Positions 15,581-24,234 of a DNA stretch of 64,000 nucleotides are shown here, in pieces. Location: assembly GCF_045920555.1 (NCBI RefSeq), contig NZ_CP174509.1, positions 3,410,001-3,474,000 on the forward strand, written 5' to 3'. A program made the position numbers and the translations under genes. The first letter of the stretch is position 1, and each line of letters begins with the position of its first letter. Below the pieces are notes generated by a model, which was given only the letters and a program-made list of their open reading frames with translations, was not told the DNA's origin and made no database searches. This DNA is from Pseudalkalibacillus sp045920555. GTDB taxonomy: Bacteria; Bacillota; Bacilli; Bacillales; Fictibacillaceae.

Positions 15581-16285
15581 TCAATCTCCTAACAAATCAT
15601 TGATCACGATAGGATTTCTTGAGCGAAATCCCTCTGCATGGCTTATACCAGATTGTTTCCCGAAAAGTGCATCTCGTACTTCTACTGTATCAAGGTAGCC
15701 GTTGTTCAACGGAGTCGGCACCCCGTCTCCGCTTTTCATGAATTGACTCTTATAAGCTTTAAGGCAATCCCTTTTCTTTTCATAAACCGTGGTTATATCG
15801 ACACTGAAATGGGGATGGTCGTAACCGTTGATGAAATAATAATACAGTTGGTCGACTCGATGTGCCGGCAGTTCCCCTTCGACCTGATATTTCCGGATAC
15901 CCGCTGAAAAAACTGCTTCTTCTACTAATCGGCTGCAATTTCCGTGATCAGGATGCCGATCGACAGGGTGAGGAAGGAAAACCACTTTCGGTCTATAAAT
16001 CCGGATCGTACGGGCGATTTTTTGGATATAAGATTCGGTTAACCGTAAACCTCTGTCTGGAAGCTCAAGATTGATCCGTTCATGAAGCCCCATCATTTCT
16101 GCCGCTTTTCCAGCTTCTTTCTGACGGAGCTCTACATTCCCATTTGAGGAGAGTTCTGCCAAGGTCAAGTCACAAATACCTGTCTTATAACCTTTCTCGG
16201 CATGAAGGATCATTGTACCTGCCATGCCGATCTCTACATCATCTGGATGGGCTCCGAATGCCAGGATATCAAGGCTTGTAGTCAT
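15581..16285 (-). CDS. bshB1: GlcNAc-malate deacetylase BshB1
   Basis: Zinc-dependent LmbE/PIG-L family deacetylase that removes the acetyl group from GlcNAc-malate, bacillithiol step 2. 234 residues. The metal motif AFGAHPDDVEIGMAGT is at residues 10-25 and the second ligand site is HPVDRHPDHGNCS. It overlaps mgsA by 4 bases and precedes bshA, so both early bacillithiol steps are coupled. A BshC homologue is not in the window; in Bacillus it is encoded elsewhere. Confidence 0.95.
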   Translation of the reverse strand: MTTSLDILAFGAHPDDVEIGMAGTMILHAEKGYKTGICDLTLAELSSNGNVELRQKEAGKAAEMMGLHERINLELPDRGLRLTESYIQKIARTIRIYRPKVVFLPHPVDRHPDHGNCSRLVEEAVFSAGIRKYQVEGELPAHRVDQLYYYFINGYDHPHFSVDITTVYEKKRDCLKAYKSQFMKSGDGVPTPLNNGYLDTVEVRDALFGKQSGISHAEGFRSRNPIVINDLLGD

Positions 16286-16698
16286 GATTTTCCTTCCCCC
16301 CGTTCATGAATCACTTTACGCCAGTTGAAATCGCCTCGTCTAAGAGCATGAATGAACAACTCTGCGCTGGCCATATTCGATGCCAGGGGGATCTGATAAA
16401 CATCACATAGACGGATGAGCGCAGCAATATCTGGTTCGTGGGGCTGAGCAGTCAAGGGATCTTTGAAAAAGATGACGAGATCCATGCGATTATCGGCAAT
16501 CATAGCTCCGATCTGTTGATCACCGCCGAGGGGCCCGGATTTAAAGCGATGGACATCAAGCCCTGTCGCTTCTGCGATTTTCATCCCTGTCGTCCCAGTC
16601 GCAAACAGGTCGTGTTTTTCCAATACGGGCTTGTAGGCTACTGTAAAATTGATCATATCTTGTTTCTTCTCATCATGGGCAATCAAAGCAATATTCAT
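16282..16698 (-). CDS. mgsA: Methylglyoxal synthase
   Basis: Converts dihydroxyacetone phosphate to methylglyoxal and phosphate, a phosphate-releasing glycolytic bypass. 138 residues. The phosphate-binding ATGTTGMKI, the catalytic segment SGPLGGDQQIGAMI with the catalytic Asp, and FFKDPLTAQPHEPD are all present. Adjacency to bshB1-bshA is functionally sensible, since bacillithiol is used to detoxify methylglyoxal; that link is established in Bacillus physiology, but coregulation here is only inferred from the operon layout. Confidence 0.96.
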   Translation of the reverse strand: MNIALIAHDEKKQDMINFTVAYKPVLEKHDLFATGTTGMKIAEATGLDVHRFKSGPLGGDQQIGAMIADNRMDLVIFFKDPLTAQPHEPDIAALIRLCDVYQIPLASNMASAELFIHALRRGDFNWRKVIHERGEGKS

Positions 16699-16708
16699 AA
16701 CAAATCCC

Positions 16709-17515
16709 CTATTCCATCAAGTTTTCCAGGCCGTACACGAGCACGTCAAGCTTCATGACGGTTTCTACAGCCATTTTAACACCAGGCATGAACGCACTTC
16801 GATCAATTGTGTCATGTCTGATGGATAAGGTCTGACCGGTGGTTCCTAGCAATACTTCCTGGTGCGCAACAAGACCTGGTAAACGGACACTATGAATTCG
16901 TAATCCATCGTATTCCGCTCCTCTAGCACCACTCATATCTTCTTTTTCTTCAGGGTGTCCTTGTATCTTCGATTGTCTTACTTCCTTGATCATTTGTGCC
17001 GTCTTAACAGCCGTTCCGGATGGTGCGTCCAGCTTTTGATCATGATGCTTTTCGATGATTTCTATATCTGGCATGTATTTTGCAGCCATCTGAGCGAATT
17101 TCATCATCAGGATTGCGCCAACAGCAAAGTTTGGAGCGATTACTGCACCAAGCTCTTTCTCCTCAGCAATGCTGCTGAAATTTTGGATCTCTTCATCAGT
17201 AAAACCAGTCGTCCCGATGACCGGTCGGATACCATTCTCTAACGCTGCCTGAAGATGCTTTTTCCCAGAATCAGGCTTCGTCAAATCGATGAGTACATCC
17301 GCATCTACTTCATTGATGCATGTAAGGAAATCATCATATACAGGGATGTCCAAATTCGGTTGATCTTCTAACTCACTTAGCTTCTTCCCTGCATTTTTCG
17401 TATCGACTACAGCTTGTAAAGTGAAGTGATCAGTATTCATCACCATTTTCACTGCTTCTTTTCCCATCTTACCTCTTGGCCCAGCAATAATAATACGGAT
17501 GCTCTCTTGACTCAT
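16709..17515 (-). CDS. dapB: 4-hydroxy-tetrahydrodipicolinate reductase
   Basis: NAD(P)H-dependent reductase of the lysine/diaminopimelate pathway, supplying cell wall DAP and spore dipicolinate. The start is placed at the ATG at 17515 (MSQESIRIIIAGPRGKMG), which overlaps the ypjD stop as ATGA and has GGAGG 8 bases upstream; a longer frame to 17542 adds nine residues not in the family. 268 residues. The dinucleotide loop is GPRGKMG (12-18); EIIEKHHDQKLDAPSGTA carries the catalytic HH and substrate-binding K-x-D-x-P-S-G-T. Confidence 0.96.
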   Translation of the reverse strand: MSQESIRIIIAGPRGKMGKEAVKMVMNTDHFTLQAVVDTKNAGKKLSELEDQPNLDIPVYDDFLTCINEVDADVLIDLTKPDSGKKHLQAALENGIRPVIGTTGFTDEEIQNFSSIAEEKELGAVIAPNFAVGAILMMKFAQMAAKYMPDIEIIEKHHDQKLDAPSGTAVKTAQMIKEVRQSKIQGHPEEKEDMSGARGAEYDGLRIHSVRLPGLVAHQEVLLGTTGQTLSIRHDTIDRSAFMPGVKMAVETVMKLDVLVYGLENLME

Positions 17516-17850
17516 TCTTCTGCCTCCTCGATTTTTGTCCAACGATCTTTATCTCTAGTATTGAATTTCTCCATCACGATATGAAGTGCTTTATCTAAAT
17601 CAATATGTAAAGAGTTTGCAAAACAAATGATGACGAATAGAAGATCGCCCAATTCTTCTTCAATAGATTGTTCACGTTCAGTGGATTTCTTCGGCTTCTC
17701 ACCATAGTGATGATTCACCTCACGGGATAGTTCACCTAATTCTTCAGTCATTCTTGCAAGCATGGCTAACGGACTAAAGTAACCTTCTTTAAACTGTCCT
17801 ATATAATCATCTACTGTTTTCTGCATTTCTTTCATCGTTCGTTCATCCAT
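17512..17850 (-). CDS. ypjD: MazG-like nucleotide pyrophosphohydrolase YpjD
   Basis: 112-residue all-helical MazG/HisE-family protein expected to hydrolyse nucleoside triphosphates to monophosphates and pyrophosphate. The metal-binding EELGELSREV and EEELGDLLFVI form the family E-x2-E...E-x2-D set. The true substrate is not established; house-cleaning of modified nucleotides is assumed. First gene of the ypjD-dapB-mgsA-bshB1-bshA-cca-birA run, with overlaps or short gaps throughout. A sigma-A-like promoter lies upstream (17879-17907). Confidence 0.92.
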   Translation of the reverse strand: MDERTMKEMQKTVDDYIGQFKEGYFSPLAMLARMTEELGELSREVNHHYGEKPKKSTEREQSIEEELGDLLFVIICFANSLHIDLDKALHIVMEKFNTRDKDRWTKIEEAEE

Positions 17851-17878
17851 ATCTACACCTCATTTCATACTACTATTC

Positions 17879-17907
17879 ATGTTAGCTAAATCAAAACCGT
17901 TTGACAA
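17879..17907 (-). promoter_or_regulatory. Sigma-A-type promoter of the ypjD-birA operon
   Basis: Minus-strand TTGTCA (17902-17907), 17 bases, TAACAT (17879-17884), 28 bases before the ypjD ATG. Its -35 box overlaps the -35 of the divergent ypjC promoter. Confidence 0.7.
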
Positions 17908-17929
17908 ATGTTTAGGACATGGATAGATT
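17901..17929 (+). promoter_or_regulatory. Sigma-A-type promoter of ypjC
   Basis: Plus-strand TTGACA (17901-17906), 17 bases, TAGATT (17924-17929). The leader to the ypjC ATG would be about 110 bases. Confidence 0.65.
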
Positions 17930-18045
17930 GATTAAGGAACGATCTTAATAGTAGGATTGATTCTCATTCAAAAAAAGAATATATATCAAGTATCACCAAG
18001 CTTTCACCCAAACAATATCGATTATTGGAAAGGAGGCTTCCTATA

Positions 18046-18915
18046 ATGAAGATCAAGATCAGGAACGTATTGTTCATTTTGTTAGGTTCAGCAATATTCG
18101 GTTTTGGCATCATCCATTTCAATATTGAAAACAATCTGGCAGAGGGTGGGTTTACTGGAATTACCCTTATTCTCTATAATCTCTTTGCTATCGATCCTGC
18201 AATCTCTAACCTCGTCCTGAACATACCTTTGTTCTTAGTAGGTTGGAGGCTTTTAGGAAGAAATTCTTTCATCTATACGATCATCGGGACTGTAGCTGTT
18301 TCGTTTTTCTTCTGGCTTTTCCAATACCATTTCAGGCTATCGTTCCCCCTCCATGAAGATTTGACTTTAGCAGCACTATTTGCTGGTGTGTTCATCGGAG
18401 TCGGACTGGGAATCATCTTCCGTTATGGTGGTACGACAGGCGGTGTGGATATTATCGCACGACTCGTGAATAAATATATTGGCTGGAGCTTCGGAAAGAC
18501 AATGTTCCTGTTCGATGCTTTCGTTATATTATCCGCTACGATCACTTATTTGAATTATAAAGAAGCTATGTATACTTTGGTAGCTGTTTTTGTAGGGGCA
18601 AGGGTAATCGATTTCATCCAGGAAGGTGCATATGCTGCAAAGGCCGCAATGATCATATCGGAAAAGAATGCCGAAATTGCCAACCGTATCATTCAGGAGC
18701 TTGACCGCGGAGCGACAGTATTGAATGGAAGGGGAACTTTTACGGGTCATCAGAAAGAAGTTCTCTACTGTGTGATCGCACGTAATGAAATCTTCAGGTT
18801 ACGGAACCTGATTCAGCAAATCGATCCGCATGCATTCGTCGCTGTCAACGACGTCCATGATGTACTCGGAGAAGGCTTCACACTTGATGAGAACAAAAAC
18901 CCATTACATGATTAA
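18046..18915 (+). CDS. ypjC: YitT-family membrane protein YpjC (DUF161/DUF2179)
   Basis: 289-residue membrane protein of unknown transport role. AAAGGAGG lies 9 bases before the ATG at 18046, which excludes the upstream in-frame start at 18025. About five to six membrane segments cover residues 5-190, with the conserved glycine-rich RYGGTTGGVDIIARL. The C-terminal cytoplasmic DUF2179 domain (about 205-285) ends in the typical DVHDVLGEGF. It is transcribed on the plus strand, away from ypjD; in B. subtilis this paralogue sits at the same map place. Confidence 0.9.
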   Translation: MKIKIRNVLFILLGSAIFGFGIIHFNIENNLAEGGFTGITLILYNLFAIDPAISNLVLNIPLFLVGWRLLGRNSFIYTIIGTVAVSFFFWLFQYHFRLSFPLHEDLTLAALFAGVFIGVGLGIIFRYGGTTGGVDIIARLVNKYIGWSFGKTMFLFDAFVILSATITYLNYKEAMYTLVAVFVGARVIDFIQEGAYAAKAAMIISEKNAEIANRIIQELDRGATVLNGRGTFTGHQKEVLYCVIARNEIFRLRNLIQQIDPHAFVAVNDVHDVLGEGFTLDENKNPLHD

Positions 18916-18965
18916 CATTCAAGAGGATTGTGCCGATTGGCGAAATCCTTTTGAATACATAAAAA

Positions 18966-18995
18966 AAACCGTTGACAGCACATCCGTCAAACGGT
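18966..18995. terminator. Bidirectional intrinsic terminator
   Basis: AACCGTT-GAC/GTC-AAACGGTT stem flanked by A7 on the left and T8 on the right, between convergent ypjC (+) and the zinc peptidase gene (-). It should serve both strands. Confidence 0.85.
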
Positions 18996-19015
18996 TTTTT
19001 TTATTCCATTTATAC

Positions 19016-19690
19016 TCAGTCAGATTGGTTCATTCCTAAAAAAATGAGTACGAACCTTGCCAGCTCCAATACAGCGACCAACGCAGAAGCAACGTATGTA
19101 AGTGCTGCTGCATTCAAGACTTTCTTCGCTTGTCGTTCTTCATCATTTCGAATCACACCTAAGTGTACGATCTGGTCCATAGCCCGATTACTTGCATTAA
19201 ACTCCACAGGCAAGGTGACAAGTTGGAATAATACGGCTCCAGCCATTAAAAGGATACCAGGCAAGATTAAATTCGCTGCATTCATCAGAATCCCGATTAT
19301 GATCAGGAAATAGGATAGATTCGAGCCGATCGATGCAACAGGAACTAACGCATGTCGGAATTTTAAAGGCGCATAATGATTGGCATGTTGGATAGCATGT
19401 CCGACTTCATGCGCTGCAACAGCTGTTCCAGCGATTGAATGTCCATAATAATTATCTTCTGAAAGCCTGACTACTTTAGTTCTGGGGTCATAGTGATCTG
19501 AGAGCTTTCCCCTTACAGGTTCAACTTCGACATCGAAAAGACCATTGTCATTGAGGATTTTCCGAGCTACTTCCGCTCCTGACATTCCATATGCAGAACG
19601 AATCTGCGAATACTTGCTGTATACCTTTTTCACTCTGAACTGTGCCCATAGCGGAATCGCAAGCAAAAGCAGAAAGTATAATAAAAACAT
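19016..19690 (-). CDS. Membrane zinc metallopeptidase of the YugP family
   Basis: 224 residues from the ATG at 19690 (GAGGTGG 7-8 bases upstream; an in-frame GTG at 19702 overlaps that site). The zinc-binding HExxH is AAHEVGHAIQH, followed by a YAPLKFRHALVP segment and several membrane helices. The family (peptidase M-like, PF04298) is membrane-bound with the active site in the cytoplasm or membrane plane; its substrates are unknown. In B. subtilis the homologue yugP is elsewhere, so its position between ypjC and ypjB is a local difference. Confidence 0.88.
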   Translation of the reverse strand: MFLLYFLLLLAIPLWAQFRVKKVYSKYSQIRSAYGMSGAEVARKILNDNGLFDVEVEPVRGKLSDHYDPRTKVVRLSEDNYYGHSIAGTAVAAHEVGHAIQHANHYAPLKFRHALVPVASIGSNLSYFLIIIGILMNAANLILPGILLMAGAVLFQLVTLPVEFNASNRAMDQIVHLGVIRNDEERQAKKVLNAAALTYVASALVAVLELARFVLIFLGMNQSD

Positions 19691-19727
19691 GGTAGGTCCC
19701 ACCTCTAGTCATTTTTTGTTACATACC

Positions 19728-20540
19728 CTAACGGAACCGGTTGTATTCTTTCTCTTTCGAAAACGTTTGATATTCTTTCTTTTCTCCTGAATATTTTCTC
19801 CAACCCACATAAAATAATGTAGAAATAATTCCTCCGCCGACCGTAAAGATGAGCCAAAGAATCGAAGGATCAGCACTATCTTCTTTCGTCGTTTCAAAAG
19901 CATCAATCAATCCTGCTTCAATGACATGGATCTGTTGAATCTGATGGTCGGTTGTTACGATCAATGATCTATTTTCATCTAAGTAAGTTATATACGAATC
20001 AATACGGCTCAATAGCTCAGGCGGTAAATCGACGCTCAATGCCGCATGGATCTTACCGTACTCTGATAAAAATTGATTGAAATAAGCGTAAAAGCTTTGC
20101 AGCTCTTGATTGGCGGCCGCATCTTTCATTTGTTCCAGCGGGCGCATCAATTCATTTTTTGTCGATTTCCAAAGCGGCTGGTGAGTAGAGTAGACTGCAT
20201 CTACCAACAGATGCAACTGAACCAATGCATCCACCCGTTCCTCGTGCGTTGCTGAGACTTTATTCAAAACCTTGACAGATTCCTCATAGCTGGTGGAAAA
20301 AACCCTTAGATTATGCATCGACAATTTCTTTTGCTGATCCGATAAACTGAGGTATTCATCTTCAAAGTAACGTAAAACATCTTTGGCATCGGTGTATTTT
20401 TCGGCTTTAGTCAATTGAAGCGCTTTATAAGATATGTCGCTCAGCTTTTTCCAATGATCACTTCCGTCTTCAGCAGCGAATATCGTTGTAGGTAATTGAA
20501 TGAGTAACATGATGAGTAGTGCAACCAATACCCCTCTCAT
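19728..20540 (-). CDS. ypjB: Sporulation protein YpjB
   Basis: 270 residues with an N-terminal signal sequence (residues 3-22), a largely helical outer domain, and one C-terminal membrane segment (about 225-247, ILWLIFTVGGGIISTLFYVGW) followed by a basic tail. This matches the B. subtilis YpjB family, a sporulation-associated protein of unknown biochemical role. It lies between the YugP-like gene and ypjA, with ypjA and qcrC upstream on the same strand as in B. subtilis. Confidence 0.88.
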   Translation of the reverse strand: MRGVLVALLIMLLIQLPTTIFAAEDGSDHWKKLSDISYKALQLTKAEKYTDAKDVLRYFEDEYLSLSDQQKKLSMHNLRVFSTSYEESVKVLNKVSATHEERVDALVQLHLLVDAVYSTHQPLWKSTKNELMRPLEQMKDAAANQELQSFYAYFNQFLSEYGKIHAALSVDLPPELLSRIDSYITYLDENRSLIVTTDHQIQQIHVIEAGLIDAFETTKEDSADPSILWLIFTVGGGIISTLFYVGWRKYSGEKKEYQTFSKEKEYNRFR

Positions 20541-20663
20541 AAAACTTGTCCCTCCTCTAAAGAAACTAGCTCCTCATACTTTGTACAAGGGGAGATGACG
20601 TTCTGATAAAACACCATCTCGTCTTATAGTCCATCTTATGAAGAATGGGACAAGAGTAGAACG

Positions 20664-21260
20664 CTATTCTATTTTTAAACGAGAAGTAGAACTAGACCGG
20701 ATCGTCAATTGATAGACGATCGTGATAGACAGGATGCTAAGCCAGAATGTATAGTAACCGATCTGGGTGGTATACATATCCAGCACCGAGTATGTCGGCT
20801 CCATATCATAGAGATAATCTATCATTTCATTATGTATGACCCAAATCGCGGCAACATATATATGCCACCTTTTGATCTTATAAAATGGTGAATATAAAAG
20901 CCCTTCAATTGCCATACCAAGATGTGAGAAAATCAACATGAAATTCACCCAGGTTAAAGACCCACTGACGTATCCTCCAACCAAATTCATCGCAACTGCC
21001 CAGATGCCATACTTGAATAGGGTGATTACCGCTAGGGCTTCTATTAATGGCCAGTTCCTTCCCAACAAGAACGCAATCAGCACAAATACGAAAAAAAGGC
21101 TAGCAGTCGGACTATCTGGGACAAACGGCAGAAAGTACCACGGGGTCGTTTTCAATTGTTCAGCATACCATATATATCCGTATATCGTGCCCAAAATATT
21201 GATGATCAGTAGCATCCAAAGAACGGATCGATGACGTAACAGCATTAAGATATTGTACAT
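20664..21260 (-). CDS. ypjA: DUF1405 membrane protein YpjA
   Basis: 198 residues from the ATG at 21260, which has AAGGAG 8 bases upstream; a farther ATG at 21278 would include that site in its own coding sequence. Five or six hydrophobic segments (for example VLWMLLIINILGTIYGYIW and FFVFVLIAFLLG) define an integral membrane protein of the DUF1405 family. The function is unknown. Its place between ypjB and qcrC agrees with the Bacillus order, where it follows the cytochrome bc operon. Confidence 0.88.
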   Translation of the reverse strand: MYNILMLLRHRSVLWMLLIINILGTIYGYIWYAEQLKTTPWYFLPFVPDSPTASLFFVFVLIAFLLGRNWPLIEALAVITLFKYGIWAVAMNLVGGYVSGSLTWVNFMLIFSHLGMAIEGLLYSPFYKIKRWHIYVAAIWVIHNEMIDYLYDMEPTYSVLDMYTTQIGYYTFWLSILSITIVYQLTIRSSSTSRLKIE

Positions 21261-21315
21261 TGGTGATCTCCTTAACATTATGTATCTTCAAGGACTACCC
21301 ATTGGTATGTTTGAA

Positions 21316-21343
21316 AAAAGCTGACTTTTTCAAGTCAGCTTTT
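21316..21343 (-). terminator. Intrinsic terminator of qcrABC
   Basis: Minus-strand AAAAGCTGACTT/AAGTCAGCTTTT, a 12-bp perfect stem with a 4-base loop and six T residues, starting 7 bases after the qcrC stop codon. Confidence 0.92.
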
Positions 21344-21349
21344 GGGTCA

Positions 21350-22111
21350 TTATTCATTTTCGAGTCCTGCGATGAACTCGGAAAGTTCTTGTAATTCTTT
21401 ATCAGAACCTTGGAACTGATCAGCTGGCATGCTTCCAACACCGTTTTTGGCAATGTCAGCGATTTCTTCCGCTGAAAGCCCTGTTCCGATCAGTGATGGT
21501 CCGCTTCCACCCTGTAGGTTGTTACCATGACAGCCTATACAGGTCTGTTCCTGATAAACCTGATATCCAGGGTCTTCTTTATCGATCTCCACTTCAACTG
21601 GTTTACCTTGTTCTGCAGCTTTTTCCCAGTCATGGTTCACGACTGATTCCCATGTCAAGAAGATGATTGAAATCAAGGCCAACAACATCAAGCCTGTCGC
21701 TACTGGCCGTTTCTTAGGACGACGCTCTGGTCCGCGATCTAACCACGGAGCTAGCAATAGGGCACCGAATGCCAAACCTGGCATGATGACCGTACCGATC
21801 AGAGTGTAATCTCCAGCTGCATATTTATACTTCAATAATTGATATAAAAATAAGAAATACCAGTCTGGTAACGGAATGTAACTTGCATCCGTTGGATCCG
21901 CTTTACGCTCAAGCGGTGATTCGTGAACGACTGTCAGGATGAGATAGCCAATCAAGAATACGGATCCGACCATCCATTCTTTTAAAAGGAAGTTTGGCCA
22001 GAACGCTTCTGTTTTCCCAGGATACTCGGAGTAGTCCTTCGGAATGTTAGGTTTGCGTTCTGCAGGGATACGGGAATCCCCGACAAACTTCATACCTTTG
22101 CCACGATGCAT
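21350..22111 (-). CDS. qcrC: Menaquinol:cytochrome c reductase, cytochrome b/c subunit
   Basis: 253 residues fusing a subunit IV-like membrane part (three or four helices, including the PDWYFLFLYQLLKY quinol-site segment) to a C-terminal class I cytochrome c. The haem c site is CIGCH (about 190-194) and the distal ligand is the methionine in VGSMPADQ. The fusion is characteristic of Bacillus bc complexes. Third gene of qcrA-qcrB-qcrC; electrons pass from the Rieske centre to this haem and on to cytochrome c oxidase. Confidence 0.97.
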   Translation of the reverse strand: MHRGKGMKFVGDSRIPAERKPNIPKDYSEYPGKTEAFWPNFLLKEWMVGSVFLIGYLILTVVHESPLERKADPTDASYIPLPDWYFLFLYQLLKYKYAAGDYTLIGTVIMPGLAFGALLLAPWLDRGPERRPKKRPVATGLMLLALISIIFLTWESVVNHDWEKAAEQGKPVEVEIDKEDPGYQVYQEQTCIGCHGNNLQGGSGPSLIGTGLSAEEIADIAKNGVGSMPADQFQGSDKELQELSEFIAGLENE

Positions 22112-22140
22112 CTTTCTCCCTCCTTATCCTATCGCATCTT

Positions 22141-22815
22141 TTACAGTGGTCCAGAAATTCCTTGCTTTCGAATCATGATGAAGTGCGCTCCCATTAGACC
22201 GAGAAGAGCACCAGGCAAGAAGAATACATGGATCGCAAAGAATCGAGTCAATGTTTGGGCACCGATGATCGTAGCATCACCTGCCAGCAGCGTTTTCATT
22301 GCCGGCCCTATGACAGGAACCGTTTGCGCGATCTCAAGTCCAACCTTTGTTGCAAATAGCGCTTTCATGTCCCAAGGTAAAAGGTAACCTGTGAATCCGA
22401 GTCCAAGCATGACTCCGAAAATCAATACTCCGACAACCCAGTTCAATTCACGAGGTTTTTTGTACGCACCCTGGAAGAAAACACGTAAAGTATGTAAAAA
22501 CATCATTACGATTACTAGACTAGCACCCCAGTGGTGCATTCCACGGACAATAACGCCAAATGCGACTTCATTTTGCAAATAATGAACCGATTCATAGGCA
22601 TTGATAATGTCCGGAACATAATACATCGTCAAGAACATTCCAGATAGAATTTGGATTACCGTTATGAAAAACGTCAATCCGCCGAAACAGTAAACGAACG
22701 CTGAGAAATGGTGAGCAGGGTTGACATGCTCAGGCACTTCATGGTCTGCAATATCTCGCCACATAGGCGTAATATCTAGACGTTCATCTACCCAGTCATA
22801 CATTTTTTGTAACAT
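22141..22815 (-). CDS. qcrB: Menaquinol:cytochrome c reductase, cytochrome b6 subunit
   Basis: 224 residues from the ATG at 22815 (GGGG 8 bases upstream; an in-frame TTG precedes it), the same length as in B. subtilis. Four membrane helices carry the paired haem-b histidines, for example in GMHHWGASLVIVMMFLHTLRVF and in HVFFLPGALLG, and a quinone-site GYLLPWD. The N-terminus MLQKMYDWVDERLDITP is the extended haem-binding form seen in b6-type subunits. It lies between qcrA and qcrC. Confidence 0.97.
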   Translation of the reverse strand: MLQKMYDWVDERLDITPMWRDIADHEVPEHVNPAHHFSAFVYCFGGLTFFITVIQILSGMFLTMYYVPDIINAYESVHYLQNEVAFGVIVRGMHHWGASLVIVMMFLHTLRVFFQGAYKKPRELNWVVGVLIFGVMLGLGFTGYLLPWDMKALFATKVGLEIAQTVPVIGPAMKTLLAGDATIIGAQTLTRFFAIHVFFLPGALLGLMGAHFIMIRKQGISGPL

Positions 22816-22830
22816 CAATTACGCCCCTTT

Positions 22831-23328
22831 CTACTGTGGTTCTGCTTGACCTAAATAAAGCTTACCGTCCTTTACCTCTTTCTGATAAACATCAAGTGGC
22901 GCGAGTGGCGGCGTACCCTTTACATTCGTCCCATCCTTCGTATAACGTCCACCATGACATGGACAATAGAATTGATTTGGATGAGAAGGGTCTGTTCCCC
23001 AGTCTACTGTACAGCCAAGGTGCTTACAAATTGGTGATAATGCAACGATGTCACCGTTTTTGTCTTTAAACACCCATGCAGCTTGTGTGACTTCTGATTC
23101 ATACCAGCCATCTTTTTGGTTTACTTTGAACGTAAATCTTTGCGGTTCTTCTGTGATTTCACTCTCTTCGACAACAGCTACCATATCTTGACCTGCACCC
23201 TGTTTCAAGACAGGATCGATCGCAAAACGTACCATCGGCAGGAGCATGCCCGCAGCCATGAATCCACCGACACCGGTTAAGGTATAGTTCAAAAATTGTC
23301 GTCTGGAGACCTCATCTTTGTTGGCCAT
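22831..23328 (-). CDS. qcrA: Menaquinol:cytochrome c reductase, Rieske iron-sulfur subunit
   Basis: 165 residues. An N-terminal twin-arginine-like SRRQFLNYTLTG precedes one membrane anchor (about 15-35), consistent with Tat-dependent export of a folded Fe-S protein. The [2Fe-2S] ligands are in CKHLGCTVDW and YCPCHGGRY. First gene of the operon, with a close match to a sigma-A promoter about 80 bases upstream. Confidence 0.97.
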   Translation of the reverse strand: MANKDEVSRRQFLNYTLTGVGGFMAAGMLLPMVRFAIDPVLKQGAGQDMVAVVEESEITEEPQRFTFKVNQKDGWYESEVTQAAWVFKDKNGDIVALSPICKHLGCTVDWGTDPSHPNQFYCPCHGGRYTKDGTNVKGTPPLAPLDVYQKEVKDGKLYLGQAEPQ

Positions 23329-23406
23329 TGGTTTCCCCCCTTACGCAGTAGACTAAGTCCAACCGGACAATTCATTATATTACACATATATTACTAGGAC
23401 ATTAAC

Positions 23407-23435
23407 ATGATAGCGTAACTTAACACCATCGTCAA
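23407..23435 (-). promoter_or_regulatory. Sigma-A-type promoter of qcrABC
   Basis: Minus-strand TTGACG (23430-23435), exactly 17 bases, TATCAT (23407-23412). It sits in the qcrA-ypiF gap and points toward qcrA. Confidence 0.75.
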
Positions 23436-23470
23436 TAATATGATTGTCCATTTCAATCAATCTATTCGCC

Positions 23471-23932
23471 TTAAAATGTGTTTTGCCACTTTTTTGTGAC
23501 AATTTGAAGAATATGCTTGACTTGTTCAGAGACGATCTCTCGTTGATATTCTTCATCCATATGCTCTAACGGAACTGGCGGTATGTTCACAAGCCGGTCT
23601 CCTAGCTCCTCGGATCCTGTCCATCTAGCATCTGATGTAATGAAAACCGGGTAAGGCATCCCTTCATTTTCAAGTTCACTAGTAAGGGCTGATAGCCGTT
23701 TCAGTACATCTTCATCAGGCTCACTGACCAAATATGTAATGGCTGGGAAAAGGAATACACGCCCTTTCAACTGACGCTCGATCTCCTCTGATAAGATTAA
23801 CGGAAATTCCCCTTTTAAAATGACGTTCTTCTTATGAGTCCCCCATGTAATCGGGATCAACGGCACAATAGCTGTGTCCACATACTCTGAAGCTTTCAAA
23901 TACATGTCCAGATCCTTTGAGCACCATTTCAT
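23471..23932 (-). CDS. ypiF: Conserved protein YpiF (DUF2487)
   Basis: 153-residue cytoplasmic protein of the Bacillales-specific DUF2487 family. No catalytic motif, signal or membrane segment is visible; it starts MKWCSKDLDMYL. Its position between ypiB and qcrA is conserved in Bacillus, which supports the name. The function is unknown. It lacks its own clear promoter, but a terminator after ypiB (24159-24194) separates it from the upstream pair. Confidence 0.88.
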   Translation of the reverse strand: MKWCSKDLDMYLKASEYVDTAIVPLIPITWGTHKKNVILKGEFPLILSEEIERQLKGRVFLFPAITYLVSEPDEDVLKRLSALTSELENEGMPYPVFITSDARWTGSEELGDRLVNIPPVPLEHMDEEYQREIVSEQVKHILQIVTKKWQNTF

Positions 23933-24158
23933 AATCGTTCACATCCTTCTAAATGCATTCCTACTCAGTTTACCATTATGAATCCTGCAAGGAAAAGATT
24001 AACCGTTGAACTTTTTGTTAAATGTAATGAAGAGTGCTTATTCATCCAAGGCAATCCTTTTTAAAGTAGGAAAAATACCAGCCTTATATATACGGAACTG
24101 TTCCAAAAGACAATGCATCTGGATGACCCCGCCATTTCCATCCATAATAAAAATAAAA

Positions 24159-24194
24159 AACAAACCCGCAATTCCAAACTGGACCGGGTTTGTT
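24159..24194 (-). terminator. Intrinsic terminator after ypiB
   Basis: Minus-strand AACAAACCCG/CGGGTTTGTT, a 10-bp stem with a 16-base loop followed by TTTTATTTTTATT, about 40 bases past the ypiB stop codon. Confidence 0.85.
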
Positions 24195-24234
24195 CGTTAT
24201 GGCGAGCAGCTACTTAATCCTCGAATTCCGATTA

